In this document: positions 8,907 through 19,828 of the stretch, one piece after another | How the letters are laid out: each line of letters opens with the position of its first letter | How positions within the stretch are numbered: position 1 is the stretch's first letter | Source of the DNA: Polyangiaceae bacterium | GTDB lineage: Bacteria; Myxococcota_A; Polyangia; Polyangiales; Polyangiaceae | DNA length: 64,000 nt | Assembly (NCBI GenBank): GCA_016719945.1 | Contig: JADJYE010000041.1 | Span: 186,001-250,000 of the forward strand | Reading direction: 5' to 3' | Notes under the pieces: model-generated | What the model saw: only the letters and a program-made list of their open reading frames with translations | The model's database searches: none | Told to the model about the DNA's origin: nothing | Made by a program: the position numbers and the translations under genes

Positions 8907-8925
8907 GTCCGACCGGAGGTCGGAC
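8907..8925. terminator. Perfect 8-bp hairpin, possible terminator
   Basis: GTCCGACC pairs with GGTCGGAC around a GGA loop. No T-run follows on either strand. It lies just past the minus-strand gene that ends at 9041, so it could end that transcript, but this is weak. Confidence 0.3.
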
Positions 8926-9040
8926 CAGCAACATCAAGGCGGGTGGAACATAGATCGGGGTGAGGCTCGGGGATTGCCCGGCCTTCACTTGCGAGCGTGA
9001 GCGAGGGCCGGGCGAACCCCGAGCCGAGCTTGGGACACCC

Positions 9041-10757
<1,717 letters not shown>

Positions 10758-10932
10758 TGCCGCTCATTTTCGCGTGCGTGGGCGCTGCCCGCAACAGGGA
10801 GCACGGGTCCGCGGCGACGACTCTTGGGCCCGAGACGCGCTCCCAAAATTTGGCCTGATCGCAGAAACCGTGGTCTCCGGGGAGACCGTGCGCAGTCGAA
10901 TCACGAGCGGACCGCTACAAACGCCGAGAAAT

Positions 10933-12192
10933 GTGCGGCGTGTGGCCCTCGCGACGCGTGTGGGACAACGGGTCGAAGGTCGCACCCCTGCGCCTCCAGC
11001 GTCGGCCCGGCGCGTCAAGCTGGCGTTGCCTGTCGCCCTCGCGGCGCAGACACCCACGCCGTCGCCGGTCGAGGTCGCGGCGTTCGACGAGCCGCCTCCG
11101 CCGACCTCACGGCGCACGCGCCGCACACGCGCGACGACCCGCGCGCTCGTCGCCGCCCTCGTCTTCGCGGTCTGCATCCTCGGGTGGACGCACCGCACCG
11201 TGAGCTACGACGCCACGATCGAGAGCGCGGCCAACCTCCTCTCGTTCGCCGAGCGCGCACGCGACGGCGCCGTGGAGACCGGCCTGCGCCTCGACGGTCT
11301 GGTGTTCCAGGGCCAAGACGTGGCGATGCCCGCCTCGGGCTCCGGCTCCGAAGGCTCCGAAGGCGCGCACAAGATCCGGCGCGAGGGTCACGTCAGCATC
11401 CCGGGTGGGATCCTCGTGTTGCCCTCCACGTTCCAGCCAGCGGCGGACGGTACCTACGATCTGCTCGTCCACTTCCACGGCAACACCGCGGTCGTGCGCG
11501 AGAGCGCGGAGGTCGCCGGTTTGAACGCCGCCGTCGCGATCGTGAACCTCGGCATCGGCTCTGCTCCGTACGAGGAGTACTACAACGTCGGCGGCACCTA
11601 CGAGGAGCTGCTCGCGGCGGTCGACGAGGGCGTGCGGCTGCGCGGGGTGAAGAACGCGAGCCTCGGCCGGGTCGCGCTCAGCGCGTGGAGCGCGGGCTAC
11701 GGGGCCGTCAGCTCGATCATGGTGGCGCGAAAGGGCGGCGAGCACCTCGACGCGGTGCTCATCCTCGACGGCATTCACGGCAGCCTCGACGACGGCAAGC
11801 TCAACGCGCTGCAGATGAGGCCGTTCACGCGCGTCGCCGAGCGCGCCGCCAAGGGCGAGCTCTACTTCGGTATCACGCACAGCGAGATCGATCCCATCGC
11901 GTACGCGGGCACGAGCGTCACCGCCGACTACATGATCGCCGCCGCCGACACCGAGCGCGCGCCGCTCGATCCCGAGCGCGACGCGCCCGCCTACCTCTCG
12001 CTCGAGAGCATGAAGGGCGCGGTCTCGAAGCAGCGAGAGAAGAAGATGGAGCCCACCAGCGAGGCTCGCATCGGTACGTTTCACGTCATCGGCTACAAGG
12101 GCGAGACGAAGGAGCACCACATGGCGCACCTGTTTCAGATGGGCGCGACGCTCCTTCCGGAGCTCGTCGCGCGCTGGAGCGTGGGGCGCTGA
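10933..12192 (+). CDS. Membrane-anchored alpha/beta hydrolase-like protein
   Basis: The start is uncertain. A long upstream open extension overlaps the divergent lipoprotein and is not coding-like; GTG at 10933 or 10942 is the most likely start. A basic region and one membrane helix (ALVAALVFAVCILGW) are followed by a roughly 320-residue domain. It contains an LLVHFHGN oxyanion-type strand, SAWSAGYG (nucleophile elbow with Ser), ILDGIH (candidate acid Asp) and a late His in HHMAHLFQ, the order expected for an alpha/beta hydrolase. The substrate is unknown. It probably acts on the outer side of the inner membrane. It converges with the DUF1552 gene nine bases downstream. Confidence 0.75.
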   Translation: MRRVALATRVGQRVEGRTPAPPASARRVKLALPVALAAQTPTPSPVEVAAFDEPPPPTSRRTRRTRATTRALVAALVFAVCILGWTHRTVSYDATIESAANLLSFAERARDGAVETGLRLDGLVFQGQDVAMPASGSGSEGSEGAHKIRREGHVSIPGGILVLPSTFQPAADGTYDLLVHFHGNTAVVRESAEVAGLNAAVAIVNLGIGSAPYEEYYNVGGTYEELLAAVDEGVRLRGVKNASLGRVALSAWSAGYGAVSSIMVARKGGEHLDAVLILDGIHGSLDDGKLNALQMRPFTRVAERAAKGELYFGITHSEIDPIAYAGTSVTADYMIAAADTERAPLDPERDAPAYLSLESMKGAVSKQREKKMEPTSEARIGTFHVIGYKGETKEHHMAHLFQMGATLLPELVARWSVGR

Positions 12193-12201
12193 GGCCCGCG
12201 C

Positions 12202-13647
12202 TCAGGCCCCGAACTCGGGGCCGGTGAGCGCGTCGATCAACGTGCTGCTGCCCGCCGCGGCCTGGCTCGGCGGGTTGCTCGTGCCATACCAGCCGCCCTG
12301 CAGCTGCTGAGGCGTGAGGTCACCCACGGAGGTCGCGGCCGGGTTGAAGGCCTTGAGCACGGTGTAGAGCACGTCGGAGGTGTTGCCGGTGGCCGCCCAC
12401 TGGTTCGGCGTACCGGTGCGCGGCGTCGCCTGGTGGTGGACCTTGCCGGTGAGCGTGTTGCCGAGGTTGCCGATCAGGATGTACGGCTGACGGGCCACCG
12501 AGTGGGTGAGCCCCTCCGAGCAGTCGCTGCCAGCGAGGATGAGCCCGCTGTCGAGCAGGCTGCGTCCGGTCGGGTCGAGGGTGTCCCGCATCTTCACGGC
12601 GAGATCCCTCAGCCGCTCCATCGAGTACACGACGCCCGAGTGCACGGCCTGCTGAGCGTTGCTGTTGTGCGTGTTCGAGTGGTGGTTGGTCGACTGCGAG
12701 ATCTCCGTGTAGGTCGTCTCCGCAGCGCCGCCGATGAACATGACCGACGCGACCCGCGTGATGTCGCACTCGAGCGCCTTCACCAGCAGGTCAGCCATGA
12801 TGTTGTTGACGTTCGTGAGCGCGCCGTTGCTGGGGCCCTCGGGGTTCGTCTCGCTCGGCTGCGACGGCGCCATGCACGAAGGAGGCATGGCGTTGATCTT
12901 CATCTCGAGCTCCGACAGCCCTTGCAGGTGGGCGTCGATGCGCTGCTGGTCGACGGTCCCCAGTCTGCCGCGGAGCTTGTTCGCGTCCTGTCGCACCGAG
13001 TCGATCACGGCGAGGCGCAGCTCACTGTCGTCTGGCTTGTCGACGAACTCTCCGAAGAGCAGCTGCCAGATCACCTGCGGGTTGAAGACGGGGTCGAGGT
13101 TCTCGTTCGGGCCGCGATGGGACAGCGCGAACATCGTCGTGCCGCTGTCCATGATGCTGACCTTCGGGGAGATGCCGGCCTGGATCGACTTGATGATGGG
13201 CGGAGTCGCCTCGGTCGCCGCGATGTGGTCCGCGACGACCTGGTCGAGCGTGGGCCCGCCGGCCTTGGAGTACAGGGCGTTGGGGACCGCCTCGGCGCAG
13301 GTATAGCCGTTGAACGCGGTCATGCCCTCGTGGTGGGTGAACTGGTACGCGCACCAGTTCTGGAGGCCGGTGACGACCTTCAGGTGGCTCTCGACCGGCG
13401 CGAGCGGGGCGAGCTCCTCGCTGAGGGTGAAGTCGGCGCCGGTCTGCGCGGGCTCGAACCGATCGAGCCGGAAGCCGTTGCCGATGAAGTACACGAGCAG
13501 CTGCTTCGGCAAGGCGCCGCCGCCCGCGAGCGCGTCGCCGTTCGAGTTGAGCATCGCCTCGAGCAGCGGAAGGCCCACGCAAGCGACGCCTGCGCCGGTG
13601 GCGCCACGGAGGACGGCGCGACGACTGAGGACGAATCGGCGGCTCAT
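12202..13647 (-). CDS. DUF1552 family secreted protein
   Basis: 481 residues beginning with a twin-arginine signal (SRRFVLSRRAVLRGATGAG) and ending in a Ser/Gly-rich tail. The body matches DUF1552 proteins: KQLLVYFIGNGFRLDRF, an AAETTYTEISQ block, the HHSNTHNS segment and a LAGSDCSEG motif. The family resembles sulfatase/DUF1501-type Tat-exported proteins; no activity has been shown for it that I know of. Its ATG overlaps the TGA of the upstream gene (ATGA), so the pair is translationally coupled, the usual arrangement for these families. The GGCCCC/GGGGCC hairpin at 12205-12222 overlaps its 3' end. Confidence 0.9.
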   Translation of the reverse strand: MSRRFVLSRRAVLRGATGAGVACVGLPLLEAMLNSNGDALAGGGALPKQLLVYFIGNGFRLDRFEPAQTGADFTLSEELAPLAPVESHLKVVTGLQNWCAYQFTHHEGMTAFNGYTCAEAVPNALYSKAGGPTLDQVVADHIAATEATPPIIKSIQAGISPKVSIMDSGTTMFALSHRGPNENLDPVFNPQVIWQLLFGEFVDKPDDSELRLAVIDSVRQDANKLRGRLGTVDQQRIDAHLQGLSELEMKINAMPPSCMAPSQPSETNPEGPSNGALTNVNNIMADLLVKALECDITRVASVMFIGGAAETTYTEISQSTNHHSNTHNSNAQQAVHSGVVYSMERLRDLAVKMRDTLDPTGRSLLDSGLILAGSDCSEGLTHSVARQPYILIGNLGNTLTGKVHHQATPRTGTPNQWAATGNTSDVLYTVLKAFNPAATSVGDLTPQQLQGGWYGTSNPPSQAAAGSSTLIDALTGPEFGA

Positions 13648-15287
13648 TTCGGCTCTCCCACGCGCTTGAAGGCCGGGCTCACCGTGAGCTCGACCATCAG
13701 GCTCTGAAGGCTGTACCCCTGCTCGGCGAACGACTCCTCGAGCAGCGCGAGCGAGTCGGCCTCGCCATCGGTCTCGACGTGGCCCATCGACTGGCGCCAG
13801 AAGCTCTGCGCAAGGCACGCGGCGGCGCTGTCCCTCGCGATCTGCGCGAGGTCCGTTGGGCCTTCGAACTCGAGCCCGAGCGACTCGTCGGCGGTGATGA
13901 TCTCGAGCCCCTCGTCGGTCTCTCGGTAGCGACCGATGCCGTCGAAGTGCTCGTACGCGAGCCCGATCGGGTCGACGAGGGCGTGGCAGCCGGCGCAGCT
14001 CTCGTCGCTGCGGTGAGGCTCCAGGCGCTGGCGCATCGTCATCGGCCCGGTGGGCGGATCGAGCGTCGTGTCGACCCCGGCTGGCGGCGCGGGGATCTCG
14101 CGGCACATGATGCGCTCGCGGAAGAAGCGCCCACGTTTGGTCGGGCTCGTCTCGTCGTTGCCCGCGAAGCGCGCCATCAGCCCGGCCTTGCCCATCAGGC
14201 CGAAGCGCTCCTGGCCACCCGGGATCACCACCTTGGTCCACCCCGCGCCGCCGCCCGTCACACCGTAGAAGGCCGCCAGGGTGGCGTCGACGAAGGTGTC
14301 CTCCGACGTGAAGATCTCGCGCGCGTCCGCGTCGCGTGTCCACACCACGTCTTGCAGGGAGCGCAGCATCTCCTCCTGCATGCTGAGCGCGAGCGACTCG
14401 GTCCACTCGGGGAAGAGGGTGGCGTCCTTCGAGACCAGAGGGATGTCGCGGATCAAGTAGAGCTCACCGAAGAAGCGGTCGAGCCCGCGGCGGGCCTCCG
14501 GCGTCGCCAACAGGCGCCTGGCCTGCGCTCGGATGCCCTCGTCGTCCGCGAGGCCCCCAGACTCGGCTGCGTCGAGGAGCGTGACGTCGGGGGTGCGGTG
14601 CTGCAGGAAGAACGCCATTCGCGAGGCGAGCTCGTAGGGGCCCAGCACGCGCATCCCCGGCTCGCCCTCGCCGATCTCGGGCATGTAGATGAAATGGGGC
14701 GACTGGAAGACCGCCATCAGCTGGTACTTCAGTCCGACGTCGAAGTCGCCGCCACCCCACGTCTGCCCCTGCTCGGCGATCGCCACCAGCCGCGCGATCT
14801 CGTCGGCTTCCATCGGCCGGCGCCAGGCGATGCGCCCGAGCTCGGTCGCGACCGTGGTGTAACAGGCTGCGTCGGGGGACGACTGCACGCAGGGCACGAA
14901 CGCGGCGAGGTGAGCCACGTCCAGGAGCGCGGCGTCGACCGCCTGAGTGACCTCCGTCTCGAGCGTCGAGATATCGTTCGAGCCGAGCGCGAGCTCGGCC
15001 GCGCCGATCGACTCGAACCCATGCAGCTGCGAGTCGCTCCACACCTCGAAGCCCGCCGCAGCGTCGACGCCGAGGATGTACTCGAGCGAGTAGCGGAGCT
15101 GCGAGCTGGTGAGGACACGGATGCCGCCCGCCGCAGGCTCGAGCGTGAACGTGTCGATGCCGCCCCCGCCTTGCCCGCCGCCTCCGTCGGGGTCGTCGTC
15201 GGAGCTCGAGTCGCCGCACCCGAGCCCGAGCCCGACCGCCGCCAGGATCGCTGACGCGCCGACCAGGTACTGCCGCGCAACTGCCAC
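13644..15287 (-). CDS. DUF1592/DUF1588-type protein with a CxxCH motif
   Basis: GTG start at 15287 with CGGAGG six bases upstream. Signal segment ending LGLGC (imperfect lipobox), then an acidic Gly-rich linker. The body has the multi-DUF order seen in planctomycete and myxobacterial proteins: a DUF1587-like N-terminal part (LTSSQLRYSLEYILG), a DUF1595/1592 region (ELGRIAWRRPM, MAVFQSPHFIY), DUF1588 (RGRFFRERIMCREIPAPP) and a C-terminal DUF1585-like part. SDESCAGCHALVDPIGLA contains CxxCH, so one c-type haem is plausible. Coupled to DUF1552 by ATGA. Function unknown; an envelope redox or polymer-degrading role has been suggested from context only. Confidence 0.9.
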   Translation of the reverse strand: MAVARQYLVGASAILAAVGLGLGCGDSSSDDDPDGGGGQGGGGIDTFTLEPAAGGIRVLTSSQLRYSLEYILGVDAAAGFEVWSDSQLHGFESIGAAELALGSNDISTLETEVTQAVDAALLDVAHLAAFVPCVQSSPDAACYTTVATELGRIAWRRPMEADEIARLVAIAEQGQTWGGGDFDVGLKYQLMAVFQSPHFIYMPEIGEGEPGMRVLGPYELASRMAFFLQHRTPDVTLLDAAESGGLADDEGIRAQARRLLATPEARRGLDRFFGELYLIRDIPLVSKDATLFPEWTESLALSMQEEMLRSLQDVVWTRDADAREIFTSEDTFVDATLAAFYGVTGGGAGWTKVVIPGGQERFGLMGKAGLMARFAGNDETSPTKRGRFFRERIMCREIPAPPAGVDTTLDPPTGPMTMRQRLEPHRSDESCAGCHALVDPIGLAYEHFDGIGRYRETDEGLEIITADESLGLEFEGPTDLAQIARDSAAACLAQSFWRQSMGHVETDGEADSLALLEESFAEQGYSLQSLMVELTVSPAFKRVGEPK

Positions 15288-15383
15288 GTTCTGCCTCCGA
15301 TCGCGGCGGGGTGCGCCGCGCGTGAGCCGAGCCCGCCGGGCGCGGTCGAGCTTGACCGCCCCGCGAGGGGTTCGAGTCGCACC

Positions 15384-17675
15384 ATGGTACCTTCTCGCCC
15401 GGCTCCGGCAATGTCGACGATCGCTCCCCCCCCGCGCTCCGGCCATTTCTGGGCTGCGCGCGGGCTCCTCGCTCTCGTGGGGCTCGCGGGCCTCGGGTGT
15501 ACGACCCAGCAGGTCGTCTGCTCGCCGGTCGATCACTCCGGGTGCGTGATCGACGAGGTTCGGGTGGTCGGCAACCGCGCCGTCCCCGACGACGAGATCC
15601 TCTCCAGGATCGCCACCGGGCCGACGGGGGGCAGCTTCGAGGGCGTCCCGCTCGTCGGGGTCATCGACGCGCTCACCGTGCAATACGAGCGCTTCGATCG
15701 CTTCGTGCTCGAGCGCGATCTGGAGCGTGTGGCGCGGATCTATCGCGCGAAGGGCTACTACAACGCCGTCGTCAGGGCGGGCCGCGTCAGGCGCATCGAC
15801 GCGCATCCGGCGGGGTCCACCGAGGTCAAGAACGCCAGGCTGCTCGTGGAGATCGTCGTCGAGGAGGGGCCGCCGGTCGTGGTCGGGGGCGCGCGGATCA
15901 CCTTCCCGGGAGGGATGCCCAAGGAGCCGCGCGCGGTGCTCGCGGCGACCAAGGCCAAGCACGATCTGCAGAAGGGAGATGTCTTCAGCGAAGAGCGCTA
16001 CGAGCGCGCGCGCCTGCAGATCCAGCGCGCGCTCACCGACCTCGGCTACGCCTACGCGAAGGTCGAGCCCTCGGCGACCGTCGATCTCGTGAACAACGTC
16101 GCGGTGGTCGAGCTCGCCGTCTCGATCGGGCCGCTGTGCACGTTCGGAAAGGTCGAGCTCATCGGGCTCGAGCAGCGGGTGCCCGACTGGCAGGTGCGGC
16201 CGATGTTGGGCATCGTCGAGGACGAAGAGTACTCGACCAAGAAGATCGAGGCCGCCGAGGTCGCGCTGTCGGAGCTGGGCGTGTTCGGTGCGATCAGCAT
16301 CGAGCCCGTGCTCGACGACCAGCAGGTGCCCCTGCCGACCAAGGTGCCTGTTCGCGTCGTGCTTCAGCCGGCGAACCTCGCCTCGGTGCGCCTGGGAGCC
16401 GGCGTCGAGCTCGGCGATCAGGTCGCGGTCCGAGGCATCGCTGGCTGGCAGCACCGGAGCGCCACGCGCACGCTCGATCGCTTCGCGATCGACGGGCGCG
16501 CCCGCGGGATCGCCCACCCCTGGCGGATCTCGACGATCGGGACCGGTCGCGTCGAGTTCGTCCCGGAGCTGAGCGTCCGGGTGCAGTACTCGCTCCCGTT
16601 CCCGGGCGACCCGCGCGCGACGCTCTTCATCCAGACACAGGGGTCCTATGGCCTCGAGCGCAACCACGATCCGCCGCGCGTGCTCGACGAGGCCGCCGAC
16701 GTGCCGGTCGAGGTGCTGCTCGAGAACCGCCAGGGCTACCAGCGCACCTTCTTCTTGTCGCGCCTGCTGCTCAGCCTCAGCCACAACCTCTCGTTCTCGT
16801 ATCCCTTCAGCCTGTATTTCTCGGAGTCGAGCGCGTCGAGCCTGCTCATCAGCTACCTCGATCTGTTCGCGCAGCTCGATCTGCGCGAAAACGACGACAA
16901 CCGCTACGATCGCGTGCGCCCGACGAAGGGCGTCCTCCTCTCCGCGGACCTGCAGGTCGCGGGGTTCGGCATCGGCGGCGACGCACGCGACGTGAAGATC
17001 CAGCCGGAGCTGCGCTGGTACGCGTCGCTCGCCAAGGGCTTCGTGCTCGCGGGCCGCGTCGGCGTGGGCCTGCTCTACACCGACAACTACGGCTTCACGC
17101 TGGACGAGATCGTGCCGGCGCGGGACGTGCTCGCCGAGGGCGGAGACCCGACGCGGCGGACCGAGGTCAACCGAGACGTCGGCCTGATGACCAAGCGAGG
17201 GCTCTTCAGCGGCGGCCCGAGCTCGAACCGGGGCTACGGCTTCAACGAGATCGCCCCGCATCGGGTCGTCGACGACGAGGGCTTGAGGCTTGCAGACCCG
17301 GACGCCATCGGCGGGCGCACGCGCTGGGAGACGTCGCTCGAGCTGAGGTTCCCGATCCGGGGCTCGTGGACGGGCGTCAGCTTCATCGACGCCAGCGACG
17401 TGTCCCCTGGGTTCGCGGAGTTTCGCTTCGACCACCCGCACGTCTCGACGGGCGCTGGCGTCCGCTACGACTCGCCCATCGGGCCGATCCGGCTCGATCT
17501 CGGCGTGCGTGTCCCTTACCTGCAGGTCATCGGCGAGCCCGAGGTCGAGAGCTGCACGAACGACACCACCGGGGCAGAGTGGGCGTGCAAGGCCCTCGTG
17601 CTCGACGAGGGCAAGCCCGCGGACTCGTTCGGCCTGCCGATGGCGCTGTCGATCGCGATCGGCAACGCGTTCTGA
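15384..17675 (+). CDS. BamA/TamA-family outer-membrane protein
   Basis: 763 residues (an internal ATG at 15411 is an alternative start). The N-terminus has a signal segment ending GLAGLGC. POTRA-like repeats follow (IDEVRVVGNRAVPDDEILSRI; CTFGKVELIGLEQRVPDWQV), then a C-terminal beta-barrel with the Omp85 features SNRGYGFNEI and PIGPIRLDLG and a terminal Phe (IGNAF). It should sit in the outer membrane and assist insertion or translocation of envelope proteins. The essential BamA is usually longer with five POTRAs, so this is probably a TamA-like paralogue. Its TGA directly abuts the stop of the convergent gene (TGATCA). Confidence 0.88.
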   Translation: MVPSRPAPAMSTIAPPPRSGHFWAARGLLALVGLAGLGCTTQQVVCSPVDHSGCVIDEVRVVGNRAVPDDEILSRIATGPTGGSFEGVPLVGVIDALTVQYERFDRFVLERDLERVARIYRAKGYYNAVVRAGRVRRIDAHPAGSTEVKNARLLVEIVVEEGPPVVVGGARITFPGGMPKEPRAVLAATKAKHDLQKGDVFSEERYERARLQIQRALTDLGYAYAKVEPSATVDLVNNVAVVELAVSIGPLCTFGKVELIGLEQRVPDWQVRPMLGIVEDEEYSTKKIEAAEVALSELGVFGAISIEPVLDDQQVPLPTKVPVRVVLQPANLASVRLGAGVELGDQVAVRGIAGWQHRSATRTLDRFAIDGRARGIAHPWRISTIGTGRVEFVPELSVRVQYSLPFPGDPRATLFIQTQGSYGLERNHDPPRVLDEAADVPVEVLLENRQGYQRTFFLSRLLLSLSHNLSFSYPFSLYFSESSASSLLISYLDLFAQLDLRENDDNRYDRVRPTKGVLLSADLQVAGFGIGGDARDVKIQPELRWYASLAKGFVLAGRVGVGLLYTDNYGFTLDEIVPARDVLAEGGDPTRRTEVNRDVGLMTKRGLFSGGPSSNRGYGFNEIAPHRVVDDEGLRLADPDAIGGRTRWETSLELRFPIRGSWTGVSFIDASDVSPGFAEFRFDHPHVSTGAGVRYDSPIGPIRLDLGVRVPYLQVIGEPEVESCTNDTTGAEWACKALVLDEGKPADSFGLPMALSIAIGNAF

Positions 17676-17678
17676 TCA
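17673..17678. other. Convergent stop codons fused as TGATCA
   Basis: The plus-strand TGA (17673-17675) and minus-strand TGA (17678-17676) abut with no spacer, so the two transcripts must end inside each other's coding region. Confidence 0.9.
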
Positions 17679-19787
17679 AGGCCAGGGCGGGCGGACGTAG
17701 TCGCAGCGACCGACGTTGAGGTCGTCGAGGTACCAGCCGCGCTCCCAGCCCTGGCCCGCGTCGATGGTGTCGTACGAGAACTCGAAGATGCCGAGCTCAC
17801 CGACCAGCGCCGGGGCCATCTCGATCTCGATCGCGTCCCAGGCGTCGAGGGCGCGGTTCGTGAAGGCCGGCCACGGCTGGCAGAACGGGATGTCGTCGTT
17901 CATCTCGCAGCTGAGCACGGTCGACCAGCTGGCGCCGCCGTCGACCGAGACGCGGATCGTCTTCTGGTCGGCGGGGTCGAACGAGTCGTTGCCGCCGCGG
18001 TCCTGGTGCCACGAGTTGAACGTGAGGGTCGCCGGGATGACCGACGGGGACGTCGTGAACGAGCCGACCTCGATCTCGCTCTCGCCCGCGTAAGGCGACA
18101 CCCCGGTGCGGCTGCCGTTGTTGCCCATGACCGGGTAGGTCGCGGGCTCATCCTCCATCCCTACCGGCTGGAAGCATGATTGGTCGGTGGTCGTCACCGA
18201 GTTCGGAGACACGCAGTACGAGACGGTCCAGTCACCGGTGAAGGTCCACAGCGAGAGATCGGGCTGGACGCCGCCGAACGGGCTGCCGAACGTCTGGCTG
18301 GCGGGGCAGTCGAGGCACGCGCCGTTCGAGCACAGGTCGCAGAGCCCGGCGCCGGCGGCGCAGCTGTCGCAGTCTGCGGCCTCGAAGGGCAAAAAGCCCG
18401 AGGCACACCAGCCGTTGTCGTCGCAGGCCGACATCGAGCAGCCAGCGTCCGCGGTACTCGCGCACGCGGCGCCCACGTTCTCGGCGGCCGGCTGGCACTC
18501 GCCCGTCGCCGCGCACGTGCCGGAGGCACACTCACCGTCCAGGAAGGCGCAGTCGGTCGCCGCCTCACACGCGCAGTCTTGCGCGAAGTTGAGCGCGTCG
18601 ACGTACCACCCGCGCTCGAACTGGCAGCAGCTGTCGGTCGAGTCGTGGATGAAGCGGACGTAGCCGACCACGTTCTGAAACTCCGCCGGGAGATCGAGGA
18701 CGACCAGGTCCCAGTCGTCGGGCTCCCGATCGGTGCGCGGCGTGCAGAACGCATAGGGCGTCATCTGGTTCTGCGGGCAGATCGCGATCGTCACGAAGCT
18801 CTGGCCGTCGGTCGAGACCTGCACCCCCTTGAGGTCGAAGGCGAAGCCTTCGTCGAGGTTCCACGACAAGAACTCCAGCGTGGTCCCGAGCAAGGTCGGC
18901 GGGCTCGTGGCGGACGAGACCTCCTCCTCCTGGGCGAGCAGCTGCCCGTACGGGTGTTGCCGGTTGCCGTCGGTGCCGAGCACCGGGTGGTCGAAGACGA
19001 TCGTCCCGAGGTAGTCCTCGGTATCGTCCTCTGGGCTGTCGCAGTCAGGATCGAGCAGATCGACGAGGCCGTCCCCAGCGTTGTTGAAGCCGTCGTTGTC
19101 GGCGCCATCGCTGCACTGCGGGACACCGAACGGGGGCGACTCGTAGTAGTCGTCGGCGCTCGAGCAGCCGGGCTCGTCGGGGAAGTCGATCAGCGTGTCG
19201 CCGTCGTTGTCGATCCCGTCGCTGCACTCGCCGACGGCGGGCCCGAAGTTCATCGCCGGCGGGGTCTCGCTGTAGAGCGCCCAGCCCCCCGTCAGCTGCC
19301 AACCGGAGGCCGACAGCGGCGAGCGGAAGCTCTTCTGGGTCGCGCGACCCGAGCAGTCGTCGCAGGCGCCCGCGCTGCACAGCGCGCACATGCCCGGACC
19401 GGCGGGGCAGTCGTCGCAGAAGGTGCCGTCTTGCAGGTTGTTCGCCGTGCACGCGCCGCGGCCGTCGCAGGTGTCTTGCAGGTCGCAGGAGCTGGCGAGC
19501 GCGGGGCCGCACGCCGTGCCTGCGGCGATCGGCTCGACGACGCAGGTGCCGTCCGGGCAGGCGCCGGTGCCACACTCGGTCGTGAGCTCGGCGCAGTCGT
19601 CGTCGCTGCTGCACTCGGGCGGCGCGCCGCCTCCGCCCCCGGCTCCGCCTCCGCCGGTGCCGCTCCCGCCCGTGCCGACCATGACGTCCTCGGGCTGGTT
19701 GATGAGCGAGCACCCACTCGCCAGCGCGAGCAGCGCGGCGAGGCCGACCGAGAGTCCGCGCGCGGCCGTGGGCCGGAAGCTAGGCAT
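17676..19787 (-). CDS. Cys-rich multidomain lipoprotein with two beta-sandwich modules
   Basis: 703 residues. Signal peptide and lipobox (LALASGC), a short TGGSGTGGG linker, then Cys-rich repeats (CSSDDDCAEL, CGTGACPDGTC, CDLQDTCDGRGAC). Two similar roughly 200-residue units follow, each starting with a Cys-rich CS(A/N)GAC(D/L)(D/C) segment and a (F)GSP(F/L) strand and ending in FERGWYVD or WERGWYLDDLN, as in MAM-like or jelly-roll modules that cover immune-inhibitor-type peptidases. CSDGIDNDGDTLID and CSDGADNDGFNNAG are calcium-loop-like. No peptidase motif is visible. Likely an outer-surface binding protein typical of predatory myxobacteria; the target is unknown. Confidence 0.75.
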   Translation of the reverse strand: MPSFRPTAARGLSVGLAALLALASGCSLINQPEDVMVGTGGSGTGGGGAGGGGGAPPECSSDDDCAELTTECGTGACPDGTCVVEPIAAGTACGPALASSCDLQDTCDGRGACTANNLQDGTFCDDCPAGPGMCALCSAGACDDCSGRATQKSFRSPLSASGWQLTGGWALYSETPPAMNFGPAVGECSDGIDNDGDTLIDFPDEPGCSSADDYYESPPFGVPQCSDGADNDGFNNAGDGLVDLLDPDCDSPEDDTEDYLGTIVFDHPVLGTDGNRQHPYGQLLAQEEEVSSATSPPTLLGTTLEFLSWNLDEGFAFDLKGVQVSTDGQSFVTIAICPQNQMTPYAFCTPRTDREPDDWDLVVLDLPAEFQNVVGYVRFIHDSTDSCCQFERGWYVDALNFAQDCACEAATDCAFLDGECASGTCAATGECQPAAENVGAACASTADAGCSMSACDDNGWCASGFLPFEAADCDSCAAGAGLCDLCSNGACLDCPASQTFGSPFGGVQPDLSLWTFTGDWTVSYCVSPNSVTTTDQSCFQPVGMEDEPATYPVMGNNGSRTGVSPYAGESEIEVGSFTTSPSVIPATLTFNSWHQDRGGNDSFDPADQKTIRVSVDGGASWSTVLSCEMNDDIPFCQPWPAFTNRALDAWDAIEIEMAPALVGELGIFEFSYDTIDAGQGWERGWYLDDLNVGRCDYVRPPWP

Positions 19788-19828
19788 CGGCTCAGCCTAT
19801 CAAGCCGGCGGCCCGCGTTGAAGGCGCG

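Larger units (their letters stand above)
8162..9040. other. Gene-free stretch with palindromic repeats and hairpins
   Basis: About 880 bases with no convincing gene. Part (around 8210-8300) must hold the promoter of the minus-strand gene ending at 7484; it is locally less GC-rich. The rest contains two related long palindromes (8612 and 8752), an extra half copy (CGACACAACCC near 8721), and short perfect hairpins near 8883 and 8907. A minus-strand open frame across 8213-8779 shows no recognisable domain, so I do not call it. It may be a decayed mobile or REP-like element. Confidence 0.6.

Noticed and set aside
15340..15383. tRNA-like T-loop (GGGTTCGAGTCGCACC region)
   Set aside because: No matching anticodon or acceptor stem upstream; it is the promoter region between two divergent genes.
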